Positions 1-10,019 are shown, numbered from the stretch's first letter. The stretch is DNA of 64,000 nt from Trinickia fusca (GCF_003628145.1 NZ_RBZV01000006.1:1-64000), one strand, 5' to 3'. Notes: a model not told the origin generated them from the letters alone. Numbers and translations are program-made.

Positions 1-1
1 G

Positions 2-3000
2 GGCGGCGACACGGTCAATCTCGTGTCAGGCAAGGATATTTCGGTCAGCGGCAGCACGATCAGCCTCGACAAGGGCAATGCGAACCTGCTGGCGGCTGGA
101 GACGTGAACGTCGGCGCGGCAACGGAAACGCATGAACTGAATGCGCATGAAACGCACAGCCGTAGCGGCGTGCTGAGTGGTTCGAAGGTCGCGAGCGGTA
201 TCGATCAGACCGCGACTTATAGCCAGGGCAGCACGATTTCAGCCGATGGCGTGACGCTCGCCGGCGGCCGAGACATCAACGTGACGGGCAGCCATGTCGT
301 CGGCACCAACGATGTGACGCTGAAGGCCGCCCGCGATGTGACCATCAAGACATCTCAGGACACGGTTCAATCGTCCACCTACTACGAGAAGAAGGAAATG
401 GGCCTGCTGTCGGACGGCGGCTTGTCGGTGTCGATCGGTTCGCGCTCGATGACGGACGGGCAGCAGTCGGCCAGCGTGACCAACAACGGCAGCGCAATCG
501 GTGCGCTCAACGGCAACGTGTCGATCCGTGCGGGCAACGACGTGCATGCGACCGGTAGCGTTTTGCATGCCGGTAGCGATCTCGCCGTAGCGGGCAAGAC
601 CGTCACGCTCGATTCGGCTTACGACACGATGAGCTTGGCGGAGCAGCAGCAATACCGTCAGGCCGGTGTGACGGTGGGCTTGTCGAATCCCGTGATCGCG
701 TTGGCGCAGACCGGCAAGCAGATGGTCGAAGCGGCGGGCAAGGCCAAGGGCGATCCGCGTCTGACAGCGCTGGCCGCGGCGACCACGGGACTGGCGACGA
801 AGAACCTCTACGATGGTGCAGCCAGCGGTAATCCGGCGCAGTCGCCAACAAGCGTCGGCATCAATATTTCGCTGGGCGCCAGCAAGAGCGACAGCCAGTC
901 GCAAGCGCAGGCGAGCACGGCGCAGGGCAGTACGGTGTCGGCGGGTCGCAATGTGGCGATCACGGCGACGGGCGCAGGGGCGGACAGCGACATCAATGTC
1001 ATTGGCAGCACGATGTCGGCCGGGGACAAAGCGCTGCTGGCAGCGGACGGCAACGTGAACCTGCAAGCGGCGCAGAGCACGAGCAGCCAGCATTCGACCA
1101 ACAGCGGCGGCAGCTTTGGTGTCGGGGTGTCGATTGGCGTCGGCTCGCAAAACGGGATTGCCTTCACGGCGGGCGTGGCCGGCAACCGCGGGCATGCCGA
1201 CGGCGAATCGCGCACGTGGACCAATACGCACGTGACGGCCGGCGAAACACTGACGATTCAATCGGGCGGCGATACGACGCTCAAGGGGGCGGTTGCATCG
1301 GGCAAGCAGGTCGTGGCCGATGTAGGCGGCAACCTGAATGTCGAAAGCTTGCAGGACACCGATCACTACGATTCGAAACAGCAAAGCGCGGGCGTGTCGG
1401 TGAGCGTGTGCGTGCCGCCCTTCTGCTACGGTTCGTCGAGCGTCGCGGGCAATGTCGGCCAGCAGAAGATGAACAGCGACTACGCGGCGGTTGGCGAGCA
1501 GTCGGGCATCAAGACGGGCGACGGCGGATTCCAGGTCAACGTCAAAGGCAATACGGACCTGAAGGGCGGCGTGATCGCGAGCAGCGACAAGGCTGTGCAA
1601 GACGGCGTGAATAGCCTGACGACGGCGACGCTTACGTATAGCGACATCGAGAATCATGCCTCGTATGACGCTTCCTCGATCGGGCTGTCGGGCGGCTATG
1701 GGGGATCGATCGGCAAGAACCAGAAAGGCACCGCGGAGAACGTGAACCCGGTGGCGGGGACGACGCTGCCGAAGGGGGACGGTGGATTTGCGGTGGCGCC
1801 GCCCGTGGCGCTCAGTGCGTCGGACGATGCGAGTTCGACTACGCGAAGCGGTATCAATGGTGGCGTTGTCACGATTACCGACAGCGCGAAGCAGCTGCAG
1901 TTCACTGGGAAGACGGCCGATGAGACGGTCGCGAACCTCAATCGCGACACGTCGGACACGGGCGGCGTGCTGGCGCCGATCTTTGACAAGGAGAAGGTGC
2001 AGGCCGGGTTCGACATCACGAGTCAGTTCGTGAATCAGGTGGGGACGTTCGTCGCGAACCGGGCGGCGGAGGCCGATGCGGCGAAAGCGGCCGCGAATAA
2101 TCCGAACCTGACGCCGGAACAACGAGCAGTGGCGCAGCAAAAGGCCGATCAACTGTCCGCGGATTGGGGGCCTAGCGGGACGTATCGTCAGGTGCTGACG
2201 GCGCTCTCGGTCGCTGCGGGCGGCAACGTAACGAACAGCATGGGGCAATTCGCGCAGAACGCGACGGTGGCGTACCTGCAAGAGCTGGGGACCAATGGCG
2301 TCAAGCAGATTGCCGATCACCTGGATAGCGACACTGCACGCGCGGCGCTGCATGCGATCGTGGGCTGTGCCGGCGCGGCGGCCGGCAGCCAGAGTTGCGG
2401 CGCGGGGGCAATGGGCGCGGCAGCGAGCTCTGTGCTCGGCACCCTGCTCAAGCCAGCTGAAGGATTGACGGCGACCGAGCGCGAAGCGCGAGACAATCTG
2501 GTGACGAGCTTGGTGGCGGGTGTTGCAGAGGCTTCTGGGCTGAATCCAGCGACGGCAGCCGGGGCGGCTAAGATTGAGGTGGAGAACAACCAAGCCTCGC
2601 AAATGGCCGACGGTGCGTCGCAGTTTCTGCCGAAAGGCATGGGCGGATACTTTGGGGAACCCGGCAAGAAAGGCGATGGCGTGATCGTCGATAATGCCAC
2701 TGAGCTCGATCCGAGCGCCAAGGCAGGTTCGCTGATCTATCCCATGCCGGACGCGAAGACGGTAAATGATTGGATCACCTCCATCATCCCGGATCAGGCT
2801 AAGGGGCTCGTCGATTACATCACCACGGCGGTTCGCGGAGGTGATGGCGACAAGAGTACCTTCTGGTCCTCCACCAAGGACAAGACTCCAGTTGAAAATG
2901 CTTATGGGCATTCGACGAAGCATGGCGGGGAGTTTTCGGAGTATCAGAACTCGGTGCAGTATGTTCAAGCGGCACGGGACTTTGTGAATAATCCGCCTGC

Positions 3001-3169
3001 GGGAACGTTGACCAAGACGCGGCCAAATGGCGATACGTTGTTCTACGATCCATCATCAAACACCTTTGCTGTAAAGACAAAGGGCGGTGTTCCGAAGACG
3101 ATGTTTAAACCGGATCCTGCCCAGCACGGATATCCGACCAATCTGGATTATTTCAATGCACAAAAGTAA
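2..3169 (+). CDS. cdiA: CdiA-type contact-dependent growth inhibition toxin, 3' part only
   Basis: The reading frame is open to the left window edge, so the N-terminal secretion domain and most of the FHA repeat region lie outside. The visible protein has beta-helical haemagglutinin repeats with many GG-N-V-I/A units, then an Ala-rich pretoxin segment. The VENN motif (bases 2579-2590) separates the carrier from a variable C-terminal toxin of about 190 residues. The toxin tail has a conserved-looking set: HSTKHGGEF, RPNGDTLFYDP, then a C-terminal HGYPTNLDYF. I infer a small nuclease-type toxin domain, possibly of the BECR RNase fold, but cannot prove the family from sequence alone. The base composition becomes more AT-rich in the toxin part, typical of exchangeable CdiA tips. 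The next gene overlaps its end and is the expected immunity gene. Confidence 0.85.
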   Translation, partial: GGDTVNLVSGKDISVSGSTISLDKGNANLLAAGDVNVGAATETHELNAHETHSRSGVLSGSKVASGIDQTATYSQGSTISADGVTLAGGRDINVTGSHVVGTNDVTLKAARDVTIKTSQDTVQSSTYYEKKEMGLLSDGGLSVSIGSRSMTDGQQSASVTNNGSAIGALNGNVSIRAGNDVHATGSVLHAGSDLAVAGKTVTLDSAYDTMSLAEQQQYRQAGVTVGLSNPVIALAQTGKQMVEAAGKAKGDPRLTALAAATTGLATKNLYDGAASGNPAQSPTSVGINISLGASKSDSQSQAQASTAQGSTVSAGRNVAITATGAGADSDINVIGSTMSAGDKALLAADGNVNLQAAQSTSSQHSTNSGGSFGVGVSIGVGSQNGIAFTAGVAGNRGHADGESRTWTNTHVTAGETLTIQSGGDTTLKGAVASGKQVVADVGGNLNVESLQDTDHYDSKQQSAGVSVSVCVPPFCYGSSSVAGNVGQQKMNSDYAAVGEQSGIKTGDGGFQVNVKGNTDLKGGVIASSDKAVQDGVNSLTTATLTYSDIENHASYDASSIGLSGGYGGSIGKNQKGTAENVNPVAGTTLPKGDGGFAVAPPVALSASDDASSTTRSGINGGVVTITDSAKQLQFTGKTADETVANLNRDTSDTGGVLAPIFDKEKVQAGFDITSQFVNQVGTFVANRAAEADAAKAAANNPNLTPEQRAVAQQKADQLSADWGPSGTYRQVLTALSVAAGGNVTNSMGQFAQNATVAYLQELGTNGVKQIADHLDSDTARAALHAIVGCAGAAAGSQSCGAGAMGAAASSVLGTLLKPAEGLTATEREARDNLVTSLVAGVAEASGLNPATAAGAAKIEVENNQASQMADGASQFLPKGMGGYFGEPGKKGDGVIVDNATELDPSAKAGSLIYPMPDAKTVNDWITSIIPDQAKGLVDYITTAVRGGDGDKSTFWSSTKDKTPVENAYGHSTKHGGEFSEYQNSVQYVQAARDFVNNPPAGTLTKTRPNGDTLFYDPSSNTFAVKTKGGVPKTMFKPDPAQHGYPTNLDYFNAQK

Positions 3170-3413
3170 CTGCCGAGTATGCGGCTATGAATTGGCGTCG
3201 CCGCCTTGGGGTGATGATGGAGATAGTCCATCTTGGGACATATGTCCATGTTGTGGCACCGAGTTTGGCTACGAAGATTGCACTCTGGTAAGCACTAAAA
3301 GGAAGCGAGATCAGTGGATTGCCGAGGGATGCAAGTGGTTTGAGCCGAAAAAGAGACCACTAGATTGGGACTGCGAACGCCAATGCGAAAATATCCCCGA
3401 AGCGTTCAGATGA
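3156..3413 (+). CDS. putative CdiI immunity protein, Cys-rich CPCC type, 85 aa
   Basis: A small protein starting inside the last codons of cdiA (14 nt overlap), the usual place of the immunity gene. It has a CxxC...CPCC arrangement (CRVCGYEL near residue 5, DICPCCGTEFGYEDC near residue 28) that looks like a zinc ribbon. Cys-rich CPCC proteins are common neighbours of polymorphic toxins. It is more AT-rich than the surrounding genes, like the toxin tip, which suggests the two moved together. An earlier in-frame ATG exists at 3087 but would lie inside the toxin coding sequence. The immunity role is inferred from position and composition, not from a recognised family. Confidence 0.6.
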   Translation: MHKSNCRVCGYELASPPWGDDGDSPSWDICPCCGTEFGYEDCTLVSTKRKRDQWIAEGCKWFEPKKRPLDWDCERQCENIPEAFR

Positions 3414-3584
3414 TGCTGTAACCAACGCCCCCCGCTACGGCTGGAGTTGCTGTTTGGCGGGTCGCTCAGTAGGGCTCACTCGAAATGGTGAGGCAGGAGT
3501 TCCGGGGGGTGAACGGGATGCGCATGCGCCGACCCGGGGCGAAACCGGCTTGATGGAGCCATAGATCAGCGATCTGCATCCAGG

Positions 3585-3641
3585 GCTCTGCCGAGCGAGA
3601 ACGGGATAGTCATGGCGCCGCCGGTGGCGTTGAGCGCGTCG
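3585..3641 (+). repeat. duplicated scrap of cdiA sequence
   Basis: Translation of this stretch gives ALPSENGIVMAPPVALSAS. It matches the cdiA segment at 1763-1822 (TLPKGDGGFAVAPPVALSAS), and the last 30 bases or so are almost identical at DNA level. It is therefore a fragment of a second cdiA copy left just upstream of the truncated transporter gene. The rest of 3414-3665 shows no gene I can support. Confidence 0.65.
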
Positions 3642-3665
3642 ACCAGAATCAAAATTCGATTGAAT

Positions 3666-4982
3666 ATGACATTCACGAAGAGACCAGTGGGCATATCGCT
3701 GATAGCCTTGCTGACATTCGGGGCGCAAGCAGAAGAGGCCCCGACGTCTGCCGACCGAACTGCCGCCGCGCGCGCAAACGCGGAGCGAGATCGACAGGCG
3801 CAGCAACAACGCGAAGCACAGCAGTACGAGGCGACCTTGCAGGCACCCTCGGTGCGCTCGGATGTCCCACATGCCGAAGCGTACCCAGTCCTGCCGTCTG
3901 AAACGCCGTGTTTCCGCATCGACCGCATCGTGCTCGACGTGCCAGACTCGTTGTCCGATGCCGTAAAAGCACAAGGCGCATCCGCGTTACCGCTCGGTCC
4001 TTTTGCATTCGCCCGTGAATGGTTGGAACACTACGCCGGCGCATGCGTCGGCAAACAGGCGCTCGATATGCTCGTCAAAGGCTTGTCGCAAGCGATCCTG
4101 GCACGCGGCTACATCACGACGCGCGTGCTGCTGCCCGAGCAGGATCTGTCGACCGGCACCCTGAAGCTCTCACTGATTCCAGGCGTGATCCGCCATATGC
4201 GATTCGCTGACGACAATTTGCGAGGCACTTGGAAAACCGCGTTTCCGACCCACAACGGCGAACTGTTGAACCTGCGCGACCTCGAACAGGGCCTCGAGCA
4301 GATGAAACGCGTGGCGAGCCAGGACGTATCGATGCAGATCGTCCCCGCCGATGTCCCCGGCGAAAGCGACGTCGTGCTCGACGTGAAGCACGGCAAGCCG
4401 TGGACCGTCGTCGCATCGATCGACAACTCCGGCACGCGCGCGACCGGCAAGCTGCAGGGCAGCCTATCGCTGGGCATCGACAACCCGCTCGGCCTGAACG
4501 ACATTTTCAGCGTTGGCGCGAACCAGGACCTCCAGTTCGGCGATAAGCGCCTCGGCTCGCATGGCTGGAATGGCTTCTATGCGATCCCATGGGGCTACTG
4601 GACGGCGACGCTGTCCGCGTACACGAACACGTACTACCAGCAGATCGCGGGCGTAAATCAGACGTTCGTCGCGAGCGGCAATTCGAAGACCGTCGATTTC
4701 AAGCTGCATCGCGTACTGTCACGCAGCCAGAACGACGTGTTCGGCACACAGTTCCGGCTGTTACGCCGGTTCGGCCAAAGCTTCATCGAAGACACGGAAA
4801 TCCCACAACAGCGACGCAACAATACATTCATCGAGCTAGGCCTGACCGATCGCCATTACTTCGGCAATATCCAGTTCGATGGGGCGCTTGCGTATCGTCA
4901 AGGAATAGGCGCGTTCGGCGCGCGAGCCGACGCACTCGTGTCATCCGCCTGCGTGCCAAATGGCAATGCCCAGCCCCGCTGA
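3666..4982 (+). pseudogene. truncated ShlB/FhaC/CdiB-family two-partner secretion transporter
   Basis: The product has a signal peptide (hydrophobic core ISLIALLTFGAQA), a charged linker, POTRA 1 (CFRIDRIVLDV to about residue 155) and POTRA 2 (to VVLDVKHGKPW, about residue 245). The first strands of the outer-membrane barrel follow. Family members are usually 550-590 residues; this one stops at 438. The match breaks after GIGAFGAR, and the last 17 residues look unrelated. The barrel and the conserved C-terminal strands are lost, so it should not secrete anything. cdiB normally lies upstream of cdiA, so this downstream copy is probably a remnant of a second locus. The break is within about 60 bp of the 3' end of the neighbouring operon. 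The first in-frame ATG at 3612 would add residues from the cdiA scrap; I chose 3666 because it begins a signal peptide. Confidence 0.75.
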
Positions 4983-4983
4983 A

Positions 4984-5733
4984 TCAATCGCGCTCGCGAT
5001 GGTCCGCCACCCCGAGCTTCCAATAGCCTGCCGCCCGCACAGCGCTACGCGGCAGGCCGCGCTCGCCGAGCAGATGATCGCGTACCGCGCGCACCATCGA
5101 CGATTCACCGGCGAGCCAGACTCGATGGCCGAGCGTGTCGAAATCGGCCTCACGCACGAGCGCTTCCATCAGCCCGCTCGTGCCCGGCAACCGACGTCCC
5201 GAATGGAGCCAGTGCACCCGCAGCCGCGCATGGCTCTTCAACACCTGTTCCTCGTGGGTGTCGGCGACCTCGATAAACGCTTCGGCGTCGATCGATTCGG
5301 GCAGGCACTGGAGGATCGAGGCGATCGCCGGTAGCGCTGTGGCATCGCCGATCAGCGTGTAACGGCGCGCGCTCATGTCGATCTCGTATCCGCCGCGTGG
5401 TCCCGCAAGCTCGATCTGTTCCCCGAGCCGCGCGTGGACGGCCCACTTCGACGCAGGCCCTTCCTCTCCATGCAGCGCCAGATCGATGTCCATGCGGCCC
5501 GCCGCGCGATCGAAATCGCGAATCGTATAGGCACGGCCGATCTTGCTCTCGCTGCCTGAGGGGTCTGATGTGCCTGACGGCACGAACATCTTGACCCATT
5601 GCCCAGGCAGCGTGACCTCCATCGTATGGAGGCCGTCGCCGATCACGGTGATGCGCCGCATGTGGGGCGTCACGTCGCGAATCTGCACGACTTCGACAGG
5701 CAACAGCGTGCGCGTTTTCGATTTGAAAAGCAT
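4984..5733 (-). CDS. siderophore-interacting protein (ferric-chelate reductase, ViuB/SIP type)
   Basis: A flavin and NAD(P)H-dependent reductase of the siderophore-interacting family, 249 aa. The FAD-binding barrel carries GRAYTIRDFD with HGEEGPASKWA, and the C-terminal Rossmann part ends in the family signature GYWKLGVADHR. Such enzymes reduce cytoplasmic ferric chelates to release iron. It is the last gene of an efflux operon, 23 nt after the MFS pump. A GTG at 5745 is an alternative start four codons upstream; the ATG at 5733 is preferred. Its place behind a tripartite exporter suggests the operon deals with an iron-binding metabolite, both pumping it out and recovering iron from its ferric form. 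Confidence 0.85.
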   Translation of the reverse strand: MLFKSKTRTLLPVEVVQIRDVTPHMRRITVIGDGLHTMEVTLPGQWVKMFVPSGTSDPSGSESKIGRAYTIRDFDRAAGRMDIDLALHGEEGPASKWAVHARLGEQIELAGPRGGYEIDMSARRYTLIGDATALPAIASILQCLPESIDAEAFIEVADTHEEQVLKSHARLRVHWLHSGRRLPGTSGLMEALVREADFDTLGHRVWLAGESSMVRAVRDHLLGERGLPRSAVRAAGYWKLGVADHRERD

Positions 5734-5756
5734 GTCGATGCTCACTTTCGAAAAAA

Positions 5757-7283
5757 TCACGACACCTTGCGCGGTGCGCGCGCGAGCCAAACGATCGCGA
5801 GCGTGGCGATAAAGGCGAAGGATGAGAAATAGAAAAAGTCGTTCAGCGACAACATGTGCGCCTGAACGTCCAGCTGCCGCGCAACGATCGCCCAGGCCTG
5901 GTCTTCGCCGAAGCCGCCACTTTTCAGGCGTGCGATGGCCGCAGCCGTTTGATCGTTGAGCGGCGTCAGCGTCCTGACGAGGTAGGTCTGGTGAAAGCGC
6001 GCGCGCTGATCCCAGAATGTCTGCGCAAGCGATGCGATGAGGCTGCCCGACATCATGCGGATCGCCGTCTGCAGGCCCGAGGCCGCGGCGATTTTTTCCG
6101 GCGGCACACCAACGAGCGACAAGCTCACGAGCGGCGTGAGGAAGAAGCCGATGCCGACGCCTTGCGCGAGACAGGTGAGGGCGATCGTCGCGGCATCGAC
6201 GTCGGTCGTCATCGTCGAACGCCACCAGGCAACGCCGGCCCATGCGATAAAGGCGAGGCTCGCGAACAGGCGCGCGTCCGTCTGACGCACCCACTTGCCG
6301 AGAAACGGCGCGAGCAGGATGCCGAACACGCCCATCGGCGCGGTGACGAGACCGGCCCACGTCGAGCTGTAGCCCATGTTCGTCTGCAGCCAGAGCGGCA
6401 CGAGCACGAGCGCCGCGAAGTAGAGACCGAAGCCTCCCCCGACCGCGACCGTGCCGACGGCAAAGTTTCGGTGGGCAAAGAGGCGCAGATCGATGATCGG
6501 ATGCGCGTCGCCGAGCTCCCAGATCACGAGCCCGATGAACCCGAGTGCGGAGGCGGCCGCCGTCACGCAGATGAACGTCGAGGAGAACCAGTCGAGCGTG
6601 CGCCCGCGGTCAAGCGCCACTTGCAGGCAGCCGATGGCGACGGCAATCAAGAGCAGCCCGACGATGTCGACAGGCAGCCGCACGGTAGGCGTGTCACGCC
6701 CGCGCAGCACGAAGAGGACCGCCGCGACGACGAAGCACCCGACCGGCGCGTTCACGAGGAAGATCCAAGGCCAGCTGTATTGATCGGTAATCCAGCCGCC
6801 CGCCATCGGCCCTACCACGGGCCCGGCCATGTTCGTCATCGCCCACATCGCCACGGCGAATGCCTGTCTCTCGCGCGGAAAAACGGCGACGAGCAGCGCC
6901 TGGGACAGCGGCACGATCGGCCCCGCCACCGCGCCTTGCAGCACGCGGCAGGCGAGCAGGGTCTCGAACGACGGCGCGAGGCCGCAGAGCACGGATGCGA
7001 GCGTGAACGCGATGAGCGACGAGATGAACAGGCGCACCTGGCCGAAGCGTCGCGAGAGCCACCCGGTCAGCGGGATGCAGATGGCGTTGGCAATCGCGAA
7101 CGAGGTGATGATCCATTCGCCCTCATCTGAGCTGACGCCGAGGTTGCCCGAGATGGTCGGCACCGAGACGTTGGCGATCGTGATGTCGACGACGGCCATG
7201 AACGAAGCGAGGCCGAGCGCGATCGTCGCGAGCCCGAGCGCCGGCCCCGAAAGCGTCGCGATGGGCTGTTTCGCGGCCGTCAT
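5757..7283 (-). CDS. MFS drug exporter, DHA2 (EmrB/QacA) family, 14 TM
   Basis: 508 aa, the normal length for DHA2 pumps, with about 14 hydrophobic segments. Motif A-like GWLSRRFGQVRLF follows TM2, and an antiporter-type segment (LQGAVAGPIVPLSQALL) lies in TM5. It is the inner-membrane pump of an EmrAB-TolC-like assembly driven by proton antiport. Its start overlaps the end of the membrane-fusion gene by 4 nt. The substrate is not visible in the sequence. Confidence 0.9.
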   Translation of the reverse strand: MTAAKQPIATLSGPALGLATIALGLASFMAVVDITIANVSVPTISGNLGVSSDEGEWIITSFAIANAICIPLTGWLSRRFGQVRLFISSLIAFTLASVLCGLAPSFETLLACRVLQGAVAGPIVPLSQALLVAVFPRERQAFAVAMWAMTNMAGPVVGPMAGGWITDQYSWPWIFLVNAPVGCFVVAAVLFVLRGRDTPTVRLPVDIVGLLLIAVAIGCLQVALDRGRTLDWFSSTFICVTAAASALGFIGLVIWELGDAHPIIDLRLFAHRNFAVGTVAVGGGFGLYFAALVLVPLWLQTNMGYSSTWAGLVTAPMGVFGILLAPFLGKWVRQTDARLFASLAFIAWAGVAWWRSTMTTDVDAATIALTCLAQGVGIGFFLTPLVSLSLVGVPPEKIAAASGLQTAIRMMSGSLIASLAQTFWDQRARFHQTYLVRTLTPLNDQTAAAIARLKSGGFGEDQAWAIVARQLDVQAHMLSLNDFFYFSSFAFIATLAIVWLARAPRKVS

Positions 7284-8449
7284 CGATCGCCCCCTCGATT
7301 GGCGGCGACGATCTGTTGAATGCGCGCGGCGGTCTGCTTCTCCTCGTCCTGATAGACGGCAGCCGCGTCGTCGACTTGCGGCGCGCGCTGGGCCGCGAGC
7401 CTCGGATCGCAGCCGTCGGCATGGATCTCGACCTCCGAGGACATCCCGATGCGCAGCGGATGGGCCGCGAGATCGGCCGCGTCGAGGGAGACGCGCACCG
7501 GCACGCGCTGCACCACCTTGATCCAGTTGCCGGTGGCGTTCTGCGGCGGCAGAAGCGCGAAGCTCGCGCCCGTGCCCGCTTCGACGTCCTCGACATGGCC
7601 GTGATAGACGATCGATTTGCCGTAGACGTCGGCCGTGACCGTCGCGCTTTGCCCCGGGCAGACCCCTTTAAGCTGGACTTCCTTGAAATTCGCGTCCACC
7701 CAGAGATGTTCGAGCGGTACGACGGCCATCATCCGATCGCCGGGCGAGACGCGCCGCCCAAGCTGGACCATCCGCTGCGCGACCATGCCGGAGACGGGCG
7801 CGCGCACGACGCTGCGCGAGAGCGCGAGCGAGGCCGCGCGCACGCGCGCCACCGCGGCCTGCACGAGCGGATGCGACTCGACGGTTGCCCCGTCGATCTG
7901 TGCGCGGGCCTGCGTGCGCTGATGCTCGGCCGCGGCGAGCGCGGCTTGCGCCGCCAGTACGGCATCCTGCGCATGGCGCACGTCTTCGCCCGTGACCGCG
8001 CCGCTACCGGCGATCGCGCGGCGCGCGGCCAGGTCGGCCTTCGCCTTCTCGAGCTCCGTCTGGCGCAGTTTTACGTCGGCGTCGTAGCGCGCATCGGCGG
8101 CGAAGAGCCCACGCGTCGAGCGCACTGCTTGGGCGAGCTGTGCCTCCGCGGCGGCGAGCTCGATGCGCGCATCGGTCGAATCGATTTCGACGAGCGGCGC
8201 GCCGGCCGCGACGCGGTCGGTGTTGTCGGCGAGGATACGCGTCACGGTGCCCGTGACTTGCGGTGTGATCTGCACAATGCGGCCGCCGATATAGGCATCG
8301 TCGGTCGTGCGCGTCGCGCCGTCGGATAAGACCTCCCAGAGCGTGAATGCGACGCCTGCGAACACAACGGCGGCCGCGACGGCGGTGAGGCGTTTCTTGC
8401 GCGTGACGGCGCGGGATTGGACTTCTTGGTTTTGGGCAGTGTCACTCAT
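7280..8449 (-). CDS. HlyD/EmrA-family membrane fusion protein
   Basis: 389 aa periplasmic adaptor. It has one N-terminal TM helix (LTAVAAAVVFAGVAFTLW), a lipoyl half-motif (DDAYIGGRIVQITPQVTG) and a long Ala-rich coiled-coil hairpin. The second lipoyl half contains the typical VRAPVSGMVAQRMVQLG, followed by the beta-barrel domain. It bridges the MFS pump to the outer-membrane factor. It overlaps both neighbours (8 nt with the upstream lipoprotein gene, 4 nt with the pump), so the three are made together. Confidence 0.9.
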   Translation of the reverse strand: MSDTAQNQEVQSRAVTRKKRLTAVAAAVVFAGVAFTLWEVLSDGATRTTDDAYIGGRIVQITPQVTGTVTRILADNTDRVAAGAPLVEIDSTDARIELAAAEAQLAQAVRSTRGLFAADARYDADVKLRQTELEKAKADLAARRAIAGSGAVTGEDVRHAQDAVLAAQAALAAAEHQRTQARAQIDGATVESHPLVQAAVARVRAASLALSRSVVRAPVSGMVAQRMVQLGRRVSPGDRMMAVVPLEHLWVDANFKEVQLKGVCPGQSATVTADVYGKSIVYHGHVEDVEAGTGASFALLPPQNATGNWIKVVQRVPVRVSLDAADLAAHPLRIGMSSEVEIHADGCDPRLAAQRAPQVDDAAAVYQDEEKQTAARIQQIVAANRGGDR

Positions 8450-9959
8450 GATGGGTCGTCGCGATAGAAGAAAGGGTCGATTGAGCCGAAGCGGTCTGCT
8501 TGCCAGCGGCGTCCTGCGTGGGGCGCCAGGCGCCGCCGAGCGCACGTATCAATGCGGTCTGTGCCAGCACGACGCGCGCGTCCGCTTCAGCCGAGCGGCG
8601 CTCGGACAAGAGCAGCGCGGTTTCGCTCGCAAGGCGCTCGAGCCCGCTCGATAGGCCCTGTCGTTCCCGGTCATGCAACAGACCGACGACGTGACGCCAG
8701 TGGGTGAGCGCCTCGTCGGCTTCGAGCTTGCGGGCATGCTCGGCACGCAACGTGACGATGCCGTCCGCCACCTGGGAAAGCGCCGTCGCGACCGTCTGGT
8801 TGTAGGTGAGCACGGCCGCGTCGTATTCGGCCGTTCGGCGTTTCAGGTTGCTGGTGAGCAGCCCCCCCTCGAAAATCGGCAGCGTTACCGCAGGGCCGAA
8901 CCCGAGCGCGAGGCTGCCCGGGCGCAGAAGCTGCCCGAGGTCGAGGCTCTTCAAGCCGGCAAAGGCGTTAAGGTCGATGTCGGGATAGAACGCGGCCTTG
9001 GCGACGCCGATCCCATGCGCGGCGGCCTCGACATTGGCGCGCGCCGCCTCGACGTCGGGCCGATGCCCAAGCAGCTCGGCGGGGACGGGCGAGAGCGGGG
9101 CGGGGTCGGCGATACCGGTGAGCGTCGGACGCTTGAGCGCATCGCCAAAGGCGGGGCCCTTGCCCATGAGGGCGGCGATCTGGTGGCGGCGCCGCTCGAT
9201 CTCGCCGGCCAGGCGCGCAATTTCGCTGCGCGTGTCGGTGATGGCGTCGCGTGCCTGTACGGCATCGATCTCGGTGGCGAGGCCGGATCGGGCTCTGAGG
9301 CGCAACAGGTCGATCACGCCTTGGCGGCGCGTCACCGCGGCCGTCGCAATATCGCTGATCTTGTAAGCCGCATCGAGACCGACATAGGCTTCGACGAGGG
9401 CCGTCTGCAGCAGCAGGCGGGCGTCGGCCGCCGCGCCCCGCGCCTCGCGGACGCGCTCCGCGGCCGCCGCTTTCGTTTCGCGGCGCTTGCCCCAAAAGTC
9501 GAGGCGGTAGTAGGCGTCGACTGTGATGCGGCCTTCACTGCCTGCTTTGCCCGCGTACTGGTTCGAATAGATGTAGTGATCGGGGAAGTGCTCGACGAGC
9601 GCGTCAGCGTTGCCAGTCAACGACGGCTTGTCTTCCGACGCGACAGCGCCGAGCTCCGCCTGGGCCTGTTCGATGCGCGCCGCGGCCAGCGCGACGCTGG
9701 GCGCCTCGTTCGTGGCACGCTCGACGAGCGCGTCGAGCTGGGGGTCACCGTAGGCCTTCCACCAGCCATCGGCCGCCACCTCGGGACGCTGCCCACCCGC
9801 GGCGGCCGCATCGGCGATGCTCGCCCCCGTGTCGGCCGCGCCCGGCGCGGTCAAGGTCGCATGCGGCACGATGCTGCCGGGCGCGCACCCGCAAAGCGAC
9901 ACGAGTGCCGCGCTCAAGATGAGGCTCGTTCTTCGCCTCAGGAAATTTTCGCCAACCAT
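8442..9959 (-). CDS. outer-membrane efflux lipoprotein, NodT/OprM family
   Basis: 505 aa TolC-like channel. It has a lipoprotein signal peptide with lipobox around Cys25 (SLCGCAPG). Two outer-membrane efflux repeats rich in Ala and Glu heptads follow, and GADxLVEHFPD-like strand segments are visible. First gene of the operon, which is transcribed away from the divergent LysR gene. It forms the exit duct for the adaptor and the pump. Confidence 0.9.
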   Translation of the reverse strand: MVGENFLRRRTSLILSAALVSLCGCAPGSIVPHATLTAPGAADTGASIADAAAAGGQRPEVAADGWWKAYGDPQLDALVERATNEAPSVALAAARIEQAQAELGAVASEDKPSLTGNADALVEHFPDHYIYSNQYAGKAGSEGRITVDAYYRLDFWGKRRETKAAAAERVREARGAAADARLLLQTALVEAYVGLDAAYKISDIATAAVTRRQGVIDLLRLRARSGLATEIDAVQARDAITDTRSEIARLAGEIERRRHQIAALMGKGPAFGDALKRPTLTGIADPAPLSPVPAELLGHRPDVEAARANVEAAAHGIGVAKAAFYPDIDLNAFAGLKSLDLGQLLRPGSLALGFGPAVTLPIFEGGLLTSNLKRRTAEYDAAVLTYNQTVATALSQVADGIVTLRAEHARKLEADEALTHWRHVVGLLHDRERQGLSSGLERLASETALLLSERRSAEADARVVLAQTALIRALGGAWRPTQDAAGKQTASAQSTLSSIATTHHE

Positions 9960-10019
9960 ACCGACTCCGTCTTTTGATCTTGATGCGGAGGTTAGCGGCC
10001 CGAGTCATTTTCAGAAATG

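Noticed and set aside
239..2968. 909-codon open frame on the minus strand opposite cdiA
   Set aside because: It is an Arg/His-rich shadow frame of a high-GC gene; the plus-strand product has clear CdiA repeats and a VENN motif.
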